12,563 nucleotides of DNA from UBA3210 sp963610315 (GTDB lineage Bacteria; Bacillota_I; Bacilli_A; RFN20; CAG-449): positions 1 to 12,563 of the forward strand of contig CAVDMV010000031.1 in assembly GCA_963610315.1 (NCBI GenBank). The letters run 5' to 3'. Made by a program: the position numbers and the translations under genes. The stretch's first letter is position 1, and every line of letters begins with the position of its first letter. The notes under the pieces were generated by a model that worked only from the letters and a program-made list of their open reading frames with translations, did no database searches and was not told the origin of the DNA. Below, piece by piece: positions 1 through 7,121 of this stretch.

Positions 1-137
1 CTAGTTGAACTATCATAGCCTGTTACTGGCATCCATTTTGTATTCGTTGATGCAGTAATTGTTTCTGTTGTTTTAAATGCTCCAGAATGGCCTTTACGGA
101 TATATAAGCCATTAAAGTATCTGTCGTTATAAAGACA
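1..137 (-). pseudogene. ORF fragment without a start, running off the left edge
   Basis: On the minus strand a frame is open for 45 codons from a stop at 138-140 to the window edge. It reads like protein (for example NGLYIRKGHSGAF and KWMPVTGYDSS) and is rich in Thr and Ser, like the secreted protein next to it. I see no ATG with a ribosome binding site at its beginning, and it lies just beyond the terminator of the neighbouring gene. It could be a 5'-truncated remnant of another surface-protein gene, or the middle of a gene broken by a frameshift near 140. I do not recognise the family, and chance is possible at this length. Confidence 0.35.
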
Positions 138-151
138 TTATTTCGAATAAT

Positions 152-189
152 TTAAAAACTGGGCTCACTACAATTTAGTAAGTCCAGTT
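152..189 (-). terminator. Rho-independent terminator of the secreted protein gene
   Basis: The minus strand has a 13-bp stem with one A-C mismatch and one G-U pair. AACTGG at the 5' side pairs with CCAGTT, and CTTACT pairs with AGTGAG around a 7-nt loop (AAATTGT). A T5 run follows at once. It starts about 15 nt after the stop codon at 205-207. Confidence 0.75.
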
Positions 190-204
190 CATAAGTAAAT
201 AATA

Positions 205-2627
205 TTAATTAGATGTTGTATATATTGGAGTTAAATCAGAAGTAGATTGTTCGTACTTACCTTCAGTAGCGATTGCTACAACAGTTATACTACTATCTGA
301 TTTTATATAATAATATACTACCGATCCATCTTCATCTTTTCTTTTAAATTTAATAATTCCACTCGCATTATCATTTATTTGAAATAAAGCTTCTGAATTC
401 TTATAAATATAATTACCACTTGAATCTTTAGCAGTAGATATTTTCACTAATGTTTCATTAGAATCAAAATATACAAAGTCAATTGGCCAAGGTGATGAAT
501 CATCATCGTCTCCTGAATCGCCTGCGTTAGCCCCGATATCGAGGTAAAGGAAATATGGATAGTTTTTATTCGCACCACCAGTATCGTTTCCGATAAAATA
601 GTCCCCAGATTTTAAAGGTATTTCAAAATAATATGCACTATTAAAATTTAAGTAATCGTTCTGATTTAAATTATATAAATCAATTACTAAATTTGAATTA
701 GAAATAGTTTTATCTTTATCATATGCGTATTCTATATCAGCATTACTATTTTTATAAACTTTATAAATATGTTGGCTGTTTGAAATAGTACTTTTGATGT
801 TTCCTGCAGAATCAGTAGTTTTAGTTCTCGTTATTTCATAAAATGCTGGAAGAACATGGTTAGAGCCACCTGCATAAGTTCCAACTATCATTGTTACAAC
901 ACCATCTTTATCTAAAGTGAAATTAATTCCACCTTTAATCATTTGATAAGAAGCATATAGAGTTTTATCTATAGTAACATTTGAGTAATCACCATATGAT
1001 AAATCAGATTTTAATAACTGCAATCCATTTAATCTAATAGCACTATTATTTAGAACACTAGTTGGTGTACCAGATTTTAACATTGTAATAAATTGACTTT
1101 TAGCATTATCATAATTAGAAAAGCCTAAGGATGATTTGTCAATATATGAAGTATCCGTGGCTGTAGTTGTAAAAGAAGTATTTTTATTATCATCATCACG
1201 AATTCTTTTTGTTTCATTCGAAGAATCTAAATAAAATAATGAAATTTCCGAAGACTTAAAAACTTTATCCGAATCAACAACATTGTTCGTTGATGGTAAA
1301 TCATTCCCATTATCAAAATATGAAATGGAATATGGAATGCCATAAGTTGTATCACCACTAGAATATTTCTTAGTTAATTTATGTCTAAGTCTAGGTGTAG
1401 CATTCCCAGTTTCTTTATATCCAACAATATAGCCCGTATTATTAGATAAAACAGGTTCAGATGTAGTTGTTTCTTCCTTATAATAAGCACCTACATTTTC
1501 ATCAGCAATCGGTGTATCAGGATCATATATAGTTGCTTCCTTTAAATCAATATTTAAAGGTAAGTAAGTGCCTTCTTGTAAGGCTGCGGTTTGACCAGAT
1601 GCAGAGGCTAAAGTATCATTCCAACTATAGCCAGGTGCCTTACTATTTTGTGTAGTATAAATTATCGAATTAAATTTTGTTGCAGTAAAGGTTCTAGTGG
1701 TAGTAGAAGAAGTTGGTGTTACAGATGCGGCGATAGATGAAATTCTTTTACTAAAGCTTGCAAAATCAATACTACCGCCCCAGTCATTACCTTGTCCACC
1801 ACCTCCACCATCTGGAATACTCCAGGAGAAGTTTTCACTATTATATGAACCTACTAATGCATAATCAGATACGCCTTTTAACGTAGTACCATTATATGTA
1901 TCTAATGATGTAGTACCACTTGCTAAATCAAAAGTACCAAGTCCTACTCCGCAATTGAGCATAGGTGCATTAACGTAACCTGCTAGAAGACCCGCTAGAG
2001 TTTTTGTATTAGAACTAGTATCATTTTTTATAGTTAAATTCTCTGCATAAACATCATGAACTAGTGCATCTGTTGTACTTGAATTTCATATGCTTTAGAT
2101 GTATCAGTCGCTCCTACGACACCAAATAAGCCAATAACTTGAGGTGCATCAAAATTAGTACTTGTAATCGATGAAGGAGTTCTACCATAATCACCATATT
2201 TATTAGATATAGTTAAGTTAGTTATTATAGACCCATTACCATCAAAATTACCGACAAAAGGGTTATTTTCAGTGCCTAATGGAGGAAGAGTATATCCTGA
2301 CATATCTAATACTTTATTACCATAAGAATCAGTAGCTAAATCATCATCATCAATCTTAAAATATGTTTGTTTTACGGTTCCATCTTCTACTTCATTATAT
2401 GTCCCCATATATTGTAGCCAAGCAAAGTTGTATAAATGAACAGGACGAGCGATAACATAAGGATTATCTTTAGTTCCAGCACCTGATTTATAATAAGCAG
2501 TTGGAGTAGATCCATTAATCGTTGGTGTTTTTTTATTACTTTCTGTAAACCATGCAAAAGAATTCGCTACTACGAATGTAGTAATAGATGCTAAACAAAT
2601 AATAGGTAATACCACTTTCTTAAGCAT
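205..2627 (-). pseudogene. Large secreted surface protein, split by a one-base frameshift
   Basis: Two adjacent frames clearly belong to one gene. The first part starts at ATG 2627 (MLKKVV), 8 nt after GGAGG; an earlier TTG at 2642 would place that ribosome binding site inside the gene. A signal peptide ends near the FAWFTES motif, reminiscent of SipW-type signals. Next come a 'NPYVIARPVHLYNFAWLQY' block and a GLUG-like NFDGNGSIITNLTIS, which suggest a beta-helix start. This frame ends at TAG 2061 after 188 codons. The protein continues in the next frame as STTDALVHDVYAENLTIK and runs to TAA 205. One added base between 2061 and 2088 would give about 807 residues. The second part is Ser/Thr/Asn-rich with a GGGGGQG linker and an acidic GDDDD stretch. 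I see no LPXTG motif or C-terminal membrane anchor. The frameshift may be decay, a phase-off state or a sequencing error. The function is unknown; a surface or adhesion role is inferred. Confidence 0.8.
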
Positions 2628-2715
2628 GGTAATTACCTCCAAAAATATATGTATTTAAAGAGTTCTTTGTCCTCCCCCCCCCTACGAAGTAGGAGAAATA
2701 TTTATTTTGTTTCAT
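2620..2715 (-). CDS. Short leader ORF (31 aa) containing the G9 tract and overlapping the next start
   Basis: An ATG at 2713-2715 follows AAGGA by 7 nt, a plausible ribosome binding site, 15 nt after the stop of the lipoprotein gene. The frame reads MKQNKYFSYFVGGGR and on, with the G9 tract coding the three Gly. It ends at TAA 2620, overlapping the secreted-protein start (2627) by 8 nt. If the tract gained one G, the peptide would instead end at TAA 2633-2635, just after that gene's GGAGG, a typical translational-coupling layout. Two extra Gs would stop it earlier, upstream of the ribosome binding site. I recognise no family. It could be a regulatory leader or a chance ORF. Confidence 0.4.
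   Translation of the reverse strand: MKQNKYFSYFVGGGRTKNSLNTYIFGGNYHA
2674..2682 (-). repeat. G9 homopolymer upstream of the secreted protein gene
   Basis: Nine Gs in a row (on the minus strand) lie about 47 nt upstream of the secreted-protein start. No other run of G or C near this length is visible in this AT-rich window. Such tracts are prone to slipped-strand mispairing. Confidence 0.85.
2679..2695 (-). promoter_or_regulatory. Hairpin in the leader formed with part of the G tract
   Basis: CTCCTAC pairs with GTAGGGG (7 bp, one G-U pair) around the loop TTC. The 3' arm uses the first four Gs of the G9 tract, so alternative pairing registers depend on tract length. No T run follows, so it is not a terminator. 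Confidence 0.5.
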
Positions 2716-2729
2716 AATGAATTCCTTTT

Positions 2730-3758
2730 TTATAAACTTATATAACAAGCAGGACATATGCCTGCTTTAGTACTATTAATGTAATTATTATATGTAACGG
2801 CATAATTACTAACACCATAGTTTTGATCTTGGAATGAAGTAGGTGAACGTAGGATATATGAAGAACTATCATTTTTATTACTAACGACTAATCCTTGAGA
2901 TTTAGAATAATCACTACCACTTTTAAGTTCAATACCATAATTTAACACTTCAGTATATGATAATAAGAAGATCTTATCTTCTGTATTTGGACATACATTG
3001 GTGGACGCGCTAGTATGGGTAGAAGAAGCAGAATTATCTACTGTTGTTAATAATATTTTTTCTTTTTCAGTTACACTAAATGCATCTTGATAAAAAGTAG
3101 TATTTAACCAAGATCTAACATGAGAAAACTTATAGTTATTCGCTCTAATGAATTCTTCAGTTGTTTCACCTTTATAATCTTTATCACCTTTATGAGTATC
3201 AGTGCGATAATTATATTCTTGTGCATCGATAATTAAATCACTAACAACAAGAGCTTTAGAATTTTCTTTAGATATTACTTCCCAAGAGATAGGTTCATAT
3301 TTAAACCAATATACGTTATTAATTAAATAACCATTATCATCTTGAACAGAATTTTCTGCACTAGTAGCTAATTCTGTTGTATGAGGTCTATAGGAAGTCA
3401 TATATATTCCTCGATAATCCATTTGATTATCGTTATCTATATCTAAATCAATATAATACATATAACTAGATATCTTACCTTCACTATAATAGCCATAGTC
3501 AGTCCAAGCTTGTTTATTACTAGAAGAAGGTAAATCTCCTGCTTCCGAATTTAAAGAAGCAATTAATGTTTGTTCACTTACCTTAGTTTGAGGATATCTA
3601 CCAAAAGTAATATGTTCTATTACCTTTTGAGAAGAACTTGATGAACTAGAAGAAGTTTCGCTACTAATAGAAGAATTATCTTCTTTATTACCACAAGACG
3701 TTAATACGCCCGATAAAGTTACAATAAGAAGTAAAGTTTTAATTAAGTTATTTTTCAT
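2730..3758 (-). CDS. DUF6273 domain lipoprotein
   Basis: The N-terminus has a positive start, a hydrophobic core and a lipobox LTSC with Cys22, so the mature protein should be lipid-anchored to the outer face of the membrane. A poly-Ser linker covers about residues 29-43. The rest matches the DUF6273 pattern: ITFGRYPQ at 50-57, EPISWEVI at 155-162, KALVVSDLIID at 168-178, RSWLNTTFYQDAF at 215-227, KIFLLS at 262-267, LRSP at 303-306, and a C-terminal GICPACYISL corresponding to the family's usual GVRPALWI-type ending. DIDNDNQMD at 106-114 looks like a calcium-binding loop, but this is only a resemblance. GAGGTGA lies 6 nt before the ATG. It leads the transcription unit that continues into the leader ORF and the secreted protein. 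The molecular function of the family is unknown to me. Confidence 0.85.
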   Translation of the reverse strand: MKNNLIKTLLLIVTLSGVLTSCGNKEDNSSISSETSSSSSSSSQKVIEHITFGRYPQTKVSEQTLIASLNSEAGDLPSSSNKQAWTDYGYYSEGKISSYMYYIDLDIDNDNQMDYRGIYMTSYRPHTTELATSAENSVQDDNGYLINNVYWFKYEPISWEVISKENSKALVVSDLIIDAQEYNYRTDTHKGDKDYKGETTEEFIRANNYKFSHVRSWLNTTFYQDAFSVTEKEKILLTTVDNSASSTHTSASTNVCPNTEDKIFLLSYTEVLNYGIELKSGSDYSKSQGLVVSNKNDSSSYILRSPTSFQDQNYGVSNYAVTYNNYINSTKAGICPACYISL

Positions 3759-3783
3759 TTAATCTCACCTCAATACGAGAAAT

Positions 3784-3812
3784 ATATTACCATTTTTAAA
3801 TATCTATTACAA
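3784..3812 (-). promoter_or_regulatory. Putative promoter of the surface-protein operon
   Basis: TTGTAA (3807-3812) and TAATAT (3784-3789) are separated by 17 bp. Each box matches 4 of 6 consensus bases. The site lies about 25 bp upstream of the lipoprotein start. The background is AT-rich, so this is a moderate call. Confidence 0.4.
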
Positions 3813-3831
3813 TTTTAAATATTATTAATAT

Positions 3832-4335
3832 TTATTCTACGCTTTTAGATTCACTAATAAAGTATTTTACTGTTCCATTAGTTAATTCTTTTAATACTTG
3901 TTTAGCAATTGAACTATCTTCTTTAGTTTCACAATAGATATTAAAGATAGAATATTTACCAATATTTTCAATATAACTATGTTTTACTTGTTTATCATTT
4001 AATTTGTTATGAATAGAAGAAGTATATTCACTTAATACACTTGCTTCAATCTTCCATAATTTATCTTTTCTAAAATGATCCATGATGCTCATACCAACAT
4101 ACGTACCAATTAAGTTACTAACAAAAGTAACAACAACTTTAATCACTAAATCCCAAGTACTTCCATAACCAAAATTAGAAGTCATAAAGATAACTACTAC
4201 TGTATAAAAAGCATAATAAACAGAATTTGCAATAGTCGCCGAAATCTTATTACCCTTAATTTGAATAACTGTCTTAATAGTTGATAAAATAACGTTAAAT
4301 AATTGTAAAATCGCAAATATTAGAATATTAATCAT
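3832..4335 (-). CDS. DUF5698 / UPF0316-like membrane protein
   Basis: A 167-residue protein with three predicted membrane helices at about 2-21, 32-52 and 62-84, then a soluble C-terminal domain from about 90. The membrane part has the layout of the UPF0316/DUF5698 family, including the IKTVIQIKGNKISA segment between helices 1 and 2. The C-terminal part resembles the small cytosolic domain usually attached to this membrane unit. The family has no established function that I can name. AAAGGA precedes the ATG by 6 nt. Only about 46 nt separate it from the isomerase stop, and a terminator hairpin lies between. It is therefore probably expressed by readthrough, or from a promoter inside the end of the upstream gene. 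Confidence 0.65.
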   Translation of the reverse strand: MINILIFAILQLFNVILSTIKTVIQIKGNKISATIANSVYYAFYTVVVIFMTSNFGYGSTWDLVIKVVVTFVSNLIGTYVGMSIMDHFRKDKLWKIEASVLSEYTSSIHNKLNDKQVKHSYIENIGKYSIFNIYCETKEDSSIAKQVLKELTNGTVKYFISESKSVE

Positions 4336-4356
4336 ATGTTTTCCTTTCTATATTAC

Positions 4357-4380
4357 TAAAAAGGAGGCAGTTGCCTCCTA
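4357..4380 (-). terminator. Rho-independent terminator or attenuator after the isomerase gene
   Basis: AGGAGGC and GCCTCCT form a perfect 7-bp stem around AACT, followed by T5 on the minus strand. It begins 2 nt after the isomerase stop codon. Because the next gene starts only about 22 nt further on, it may act as a partial terminator within an operon. Confidence 0.75.
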
Positions 4381-4381
4381 G

Positions 4382-5017
4382 TTATTTTAATAATTCATTA
4401 ACAACTTCAATAAGTTCTGGATCACTCGCGTTCTTAAAGAAATAATCTTTAAATGAAGGGCGATCAATCGCACCTAAAACTAAATCTCTATCAAGTTCTA
4501 ATAAAGATTCTTTTAAAGGTTTAAAAGTCGCTTCTTTAACTGTATCAAGAATCTTCTTATTTCTTTGTTCAGGTTCTCTTCTTTCAGCAGGATAACCTTG
4601 ACCTTTTTCACCTTTAAATAATTGTTCAAAACAATATTCAAGGTTTAATTCAGCTCCCCAACCAAATCCTTTAGCGAAAGGAAAACTTGCTGCATTACCA
4701 TCATTAATTTGCGCGAACATATAAGCATCTGATGGATCAACAATAAGTCCGCAGTTGACGCGTGGGAAAGCATTACAAGCTAGCATTGCTCCACTACCAG
4801 TTCCGCATCCAGTAATAACAAAATCACATGCTCCACTATTAAGTAATAAAGCAGTTAAAATACCATTTTGAACATAGGTAAGTGATTTATCTTCACTATT
4901 AAACATACCAATGTTATATACTTCGTGTCCTTTTGGTTCACAAACCTTCTTTAATGTCTTAAATACTAATTCATTTTTACTAGCTTGTGAATTTTCATTT
5001 ATTAATACAATCTTCAT
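4382..5017 (-). CDS. dhuI: RpiB/LacA/LacB-family isomerase, DhuI-like (4-deoxy-5-keto-uronate isomerase)
   Basis: At 211 residues it is longer than ordinary ribose-5-phosphate isomerase B (about 150). The family signature is VITGCGTGSGAMLA at 67-80, with Cys71 in the position of the RpiB active-site Cys. It is followed by DPSDAYMFAQINDGNAAS at 94-111 and KGFGWGAELNLE at 116-127. This long form, starting MKIVLINENSQASKN, resembles the streptococcal enzyme DhuI. DhuI converts 4-deoxy-L-threo-5-hexosulose uronate, the opened ring of unsaturated uronic acids, to 3-deoxy-D-glycero-2,5-hexodiulosonate, doing the job of KduI. The assignment rests on remembered similarity; another sugar-phosphate isomerase role is possible. 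It fits the GH28 enzyme encoded further right. The ribosome binding site AGGAG lies 11 nt before the ATG, and a strong promoter stands at 5044-5072. No dehydrogenase, kinase or aldolase of the pathway is in the window. Confidence 0.75.
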   Translation of the reverse strand: MKIVLINENSQASKNELVFKTLKKVCEPKGHEVYNIGMFNSEDKSLTYVQNGILTALLLNSGACDFVITGCGTGSGAMLACNAFPRVNCGLIVDPSDAYMFAQINDGNAASFPFAKGFGWGAELNLEYCFEQLFKGEKGQGYPAERREPEQRNKKILDTVKEATFKPLKESLLELDRDLVLGAIDRPSFKDYFFKNASDPELIEVVNELLK

Positions 5018-5043
5018 AATTATTTTTTCTCCTAACTACAAAA

Positions 5044-5072
5044 ATTATAAATAAATCATTTCTTCTTATCAA
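5044..5072 (-). promoter_or_regulatory. Strong promoter of the DhuI-like isomerase gene
   Basis: TTGATA (5067-5072) and a perfect TATAAT (5044-5049) are exactly 17 bp apart, about 27 bp upstream of the isomerase ATG. This is one of the best sigma-70-type promoters in the window. Confidence 0.75.
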
Positions 5073-5077
5073 TGATT
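5054..5077. promoter_or_regulatory. Inverted repeat over the -35 box of the isomerase promoter
   Basis: AATCATT (5054-5060) and AATGATT (5071-5077) are perfect 7-bp inverted arms 10 nt apart, covering the spacer and overlapping the -35 box. A dimeric regulator could bind here. The arms are AT-rich, so chance is a real alternative. Confidence 0.3.
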
Positions 5078-5088
5078 AAAACAATTAT

Positions 5089-5110
5089 TAAAAAAGAGGC
5101 CTAAGCCTCT
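5089..5110 (-). terminator. Rho-independent terminator of the acidic zinc-ribbon gene
   Basis: AGAGGC and GCCTCT form a 6-bp stem around TTAG, then a T run on the minus strand. The stop codon at 5109-5111 overlaps the stem. The same 20 bases occur again at 7122-7141. Confidence 0.75.
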
Positions 5111-5504
5111 AGTCTTCATTATCGTCTTCTTCAGAAAGAGTTACTTCCTCTTCTTCATCTTCATTAACGCCATCTTCTTCACCAGTAGAAAGAACATCAT
5201 ATTCAAATGATTCTACTTCATTAGGGCATTCAGTTTCGATGTATTCTCTAATTTTTGTAACTAGATTTTCTCTTTCACAATATAAGTCAGTAATTAATTT
5301 AGTAGGAAGTTTATGTTCCTTTTTTCCTATTAAAGAACTTATTTCATAATGAGTTCCACATTCTAAGCAATCCCATGATTCTTCTTTAGTAGAGAATCCT
5401 TCTTGATTAGATAAACAATCTCCACAGGTAGAACAATAATATTCAACACTTTCTAAAGTTGGTGCACCAAACTTAATATTATATATACTAACGTTAAATC
5501 TCAT
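5109..5504 (-). CDS. Small acidic zinc-ribbon protein of unknown function
   Basis: A 131-residue soluble protein. Cys24-x2-Cys27 and Cys46-x2-Cys49 (CSTC...CLEC) form a likely zinc ribbon, with an extra Cys at 30. The middle (about 65-100) looks helical. The last 25 residues are almost all acidic (EDEEEE, EEDDNED), giving a strongly negative tail that could interact with basic proteins or mimic nucleic acid; that is a guess. The family is not recognised. GGAGG precedes the ATG by 6 nt, and a terminator overlaps the stop, so it is probably transcribed alone. A perfect TATAAT lies upstream at 5533-5538. Confidence 0.7.
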   Translation of the reverse strand: MRFNVSIYNIKFGAPTLESVEYYCSTCGDCLSNQEGFSTKEESWDCLECGTHYEISSLIGKKEHKLPTKLITDLYCERENLVTKIREYIETECPNEVESFEYDVLSTGEEDGVNEDEEEEVTLSEEDDNED

Positions 5505-5532
5505 AATAATCCTCCAAGAACTACATACATAT

Positions 5533-5538
5533 ATTATA
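5533..5538 (-). promoter_or_regulatory. Putative -10 box of the acidic zinc-ribbon gene
   Basis: A perfect TATAAT on the minus strand lies about 29 bp upstream of the gene start. No convincing -35 box stands 16-18 bp further upstream, and the region is very AT-rich. Confidence 0.35.
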
Positions 5539-5615
5539 TTATTTAAAAAGAAATTTTAATAATTATTTTTAATCTATTAATATTGTTTATTATTGTTTTA
5601 GATTATTTAGACTAA

Positions 5616-5624
5616 TGTTATAAT
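5616..5624 (+). promoter_or_regulatory. Extended -10 promoter of the abiE operon
   Basis: TGTTATAAT is a perfect -10 hexamer (5619-5624) with an upstream TG, which can make up for the weak -35 region. Transcription would start near 5631, just before the inverted repeat at 5638-5677. Confidence 0.6.
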
Positions 5625-5637
5625 TTTTATACAATTG

Positions 5638-5677
5638 ACTTTCGTGCGTATTTCGTTAATAATTTAAGCACGAAAGT
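5638..5677. promoter_or_regulatory. Inverted repeat operator upstream of abiEi
   Basis: ACTTTCGTGC (5638-5647) and GCACGAAAGT (5668-5677) are perfect 10-bp inverted arms, with a second direct copy of TTTCGT (5651-5656) one helical turn after the first. The right arm touches the ribosome binding site GGTGA (5678-5682). AbiEi antitoxins are known to repress their own operons by binding inverted repeats, so this is the likely AbiEi operator. The same arms could form an RNA hairpin next to the ribosome binding site. Confidence 0.65.
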
Positions 5678-5688
5678 GGTGAAGCAAA

Positions 5689-6267
5689 ATGGAAAATGAA
5701 AGACTAATAAATACAAATGGAATCATCGAAGCATCAAATGCTTCAAAATTTAATCTTTCTAAAGAAAGTTTTTATAAATATGTAAAAGAAAATAATTATG
5801 AAAAAGTCGGACCTGGAATGTATGTTTCACCAAATGAGTTTGTAGATGAACTTTTAGTGCTTCATAAACGTTGTCCTAATGGCGTAATCTCACATGATGA
5901 AGCTTTATATTATCATGGTTTAATTGATCGTGAGCCAAGAAACCATGCCATCACAGTTTACAGCGGATACAATGCTTCACGCCTTATAAAATCAGGTTAT
6001 GAGGAATACTACGTAAACAAGGATTTATTAGGACTAGGAAAAGAGATGATCATAGATCACTTTGGTAATGAAATTCCGATGTATGATTTAGAAAGAACCA
6101 TTGTAGATTTAGTACGTAATCGTAGTAAATTTGAAATTCAAGATTTTAATATGGCGCTGAAATCATATTCTAGAATGCCAAATAAAAATTTAGGAAGATT
6201 ATATGAATATGCAAAAATATTTCATATTGAAAAATTATTAACTATTTATATGGCGGTTTTACTTTAA
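5689..6267 (+). CDS. abiEi: Type IV toxin-antitoxin antitoxin AbiEi
   Basis: A 192-residue protein. About residues 1-55 form a winged-helix-like DNA-binding part, including the typical VGPGMYVSP near 40-48. The core then has ISHDEALYYHGLIDREP (67-83) and YDLERTIVDLVR (132-143), both characteristic of the AbiEi antitoxin family. In known systems AbiEi binds inverted repeats in its own promoter and separately blocks the action of the AbiEii nucleotidyltransferase toxin. The toxin gene starts inside the stop codon (TAATG overlap), so translation is coupled. The antitoxin frame is intact although the toxin is broken. GGTGA lies 6 nt before the ATG and borders the operator. The protein contains no Trp and ends IYMAVLL, a usual family-like end. 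Confidence 0.85.
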   Translation: MENERLINTNGIIEASNASKFNLSKESFYKYVKENNYEKVGPGMYVSPNEFVDELLVLHKRCPNGVISHDEALYYHGLIDREPRNHAITVYSGYNASRLIKSGYEEYYVNKDLLGLGKEMIIDHFGNEIPMYDLERTIVDLVRNRSKFEIQDFNMALKSYSRMPNKNLGRLYEYAKIFHIEKLLTIYMAVLL

Positions 6268-7104
6268 TGGCCATTACATCTTCACAATTGAAGGGTAGGA
6301 TTAACGCCCTTGCAAAACAAGATAATGCCGATGCTAGGCTTCTTATGCGTATGTATATGATGAATCATTTTCTCGAAAGACTATCAGTATCTTCTTATAA
6401 AGATAACTTTATCATTAATGGAGGCATTCTTGTCACTTCTATGGTCGGGATTTCAATGCGTTCTACAATGGATATCGATACAACTATCAAGAATTTAGAT
6501 ATAAGTACTGATAATATTCAAAAGATTATTACTGAAATTGCAAATATCAATATATATGATGAAATTAGTTTTGAAATAAAGCGCATTTATAATATTATGG
6601 ATAGTTTTGAATATCCCGGAGTTCGTGTTGAGTTAAATGCTCTAATGGATAAAATGATTACACCTTTTAAAATTGATATTTCAACTGGTGATATTATTAC
6701 ACCTAGTGAAATAAAATACTCATATAATCTAATTATTGAAGATAAAAAGATAAACTTGTGAACGTATAATTTAGAAACAATTCTTGCAGAAAAACTGCAA
6801 ACAGTTTTAGCACGTGATGTTTTTAATACAAGAATGAGAGACTTCTATGATATTTATACGCTTATGAACTTATACAAAAATAAAATTGACAATACAGTTC
6901 TAAGTGAAGCCTTTAAAGTTACATCAATAAGAGACAAAGTAAGTTTGATTGTATCGATGACAAGTTAGACAATCTAACTAATAATTCCGAATTACAAAAG
7001 TTGTGGAAACAATATAAGCAAAGTTTTCTTAGGCTTCAAACATCACATTTGAAGAAACAATGGAATGCATAAATGTGCTTTGTAAAAAAGCCAATATTAT
7101 ATAA
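6267..7104 (+). pseudogene. abiEii: Degraded AbiEii nucleotidyltransferase toxin
   Basis: The first 164 codons are well preserved. They include LKGRINALAKQ (8-18), the nucleotide-binding FIINGGILVTSM (48-59, where many relatives have KGG), and TMDIDTTI (67-74) with Asp69 and Asp71 as metal ligands. An in-frame TGA at 6759-6761 stands where relatives usually have Trp. The same frame then continues with the conserved TYNLETILAEKLQTVLAR and NTRMRDFYDIYTL to TAG 6966-6968. From about 6941 homology moves to another frame (KFDCIDDKLDNL, NSELQKLWKQYKQSF), and from about 7033 to the third frame (ASNITFEETMECINVL), ending at TAA 7102. One nonsense codon and two frameshifts indicate a decayed gene that makes at most a 164-residue protein lacking the C-terminal half. 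In the intact family this enzyme is a toxin that modifies RNA acceptor ends and gives phage abortive infection. Confidence 0.85.
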
Positions 7105-7121
7105 ATTTCCTAGTTAAATAA

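Noticed and set aside
6759..6761. TGA read as Trp (Mycoplasma-type genetic code)
   Set aside because: The TGA replaces a usual Trp and no intact gene here ends in TGA, which fits recoding. However, about 28 Trp codons in the other genes are all TGG, and the toxin has two further frameshifts, so ordinary decay explains it better. A genome-wide count of TGA at conserved Trp positions would settle it.
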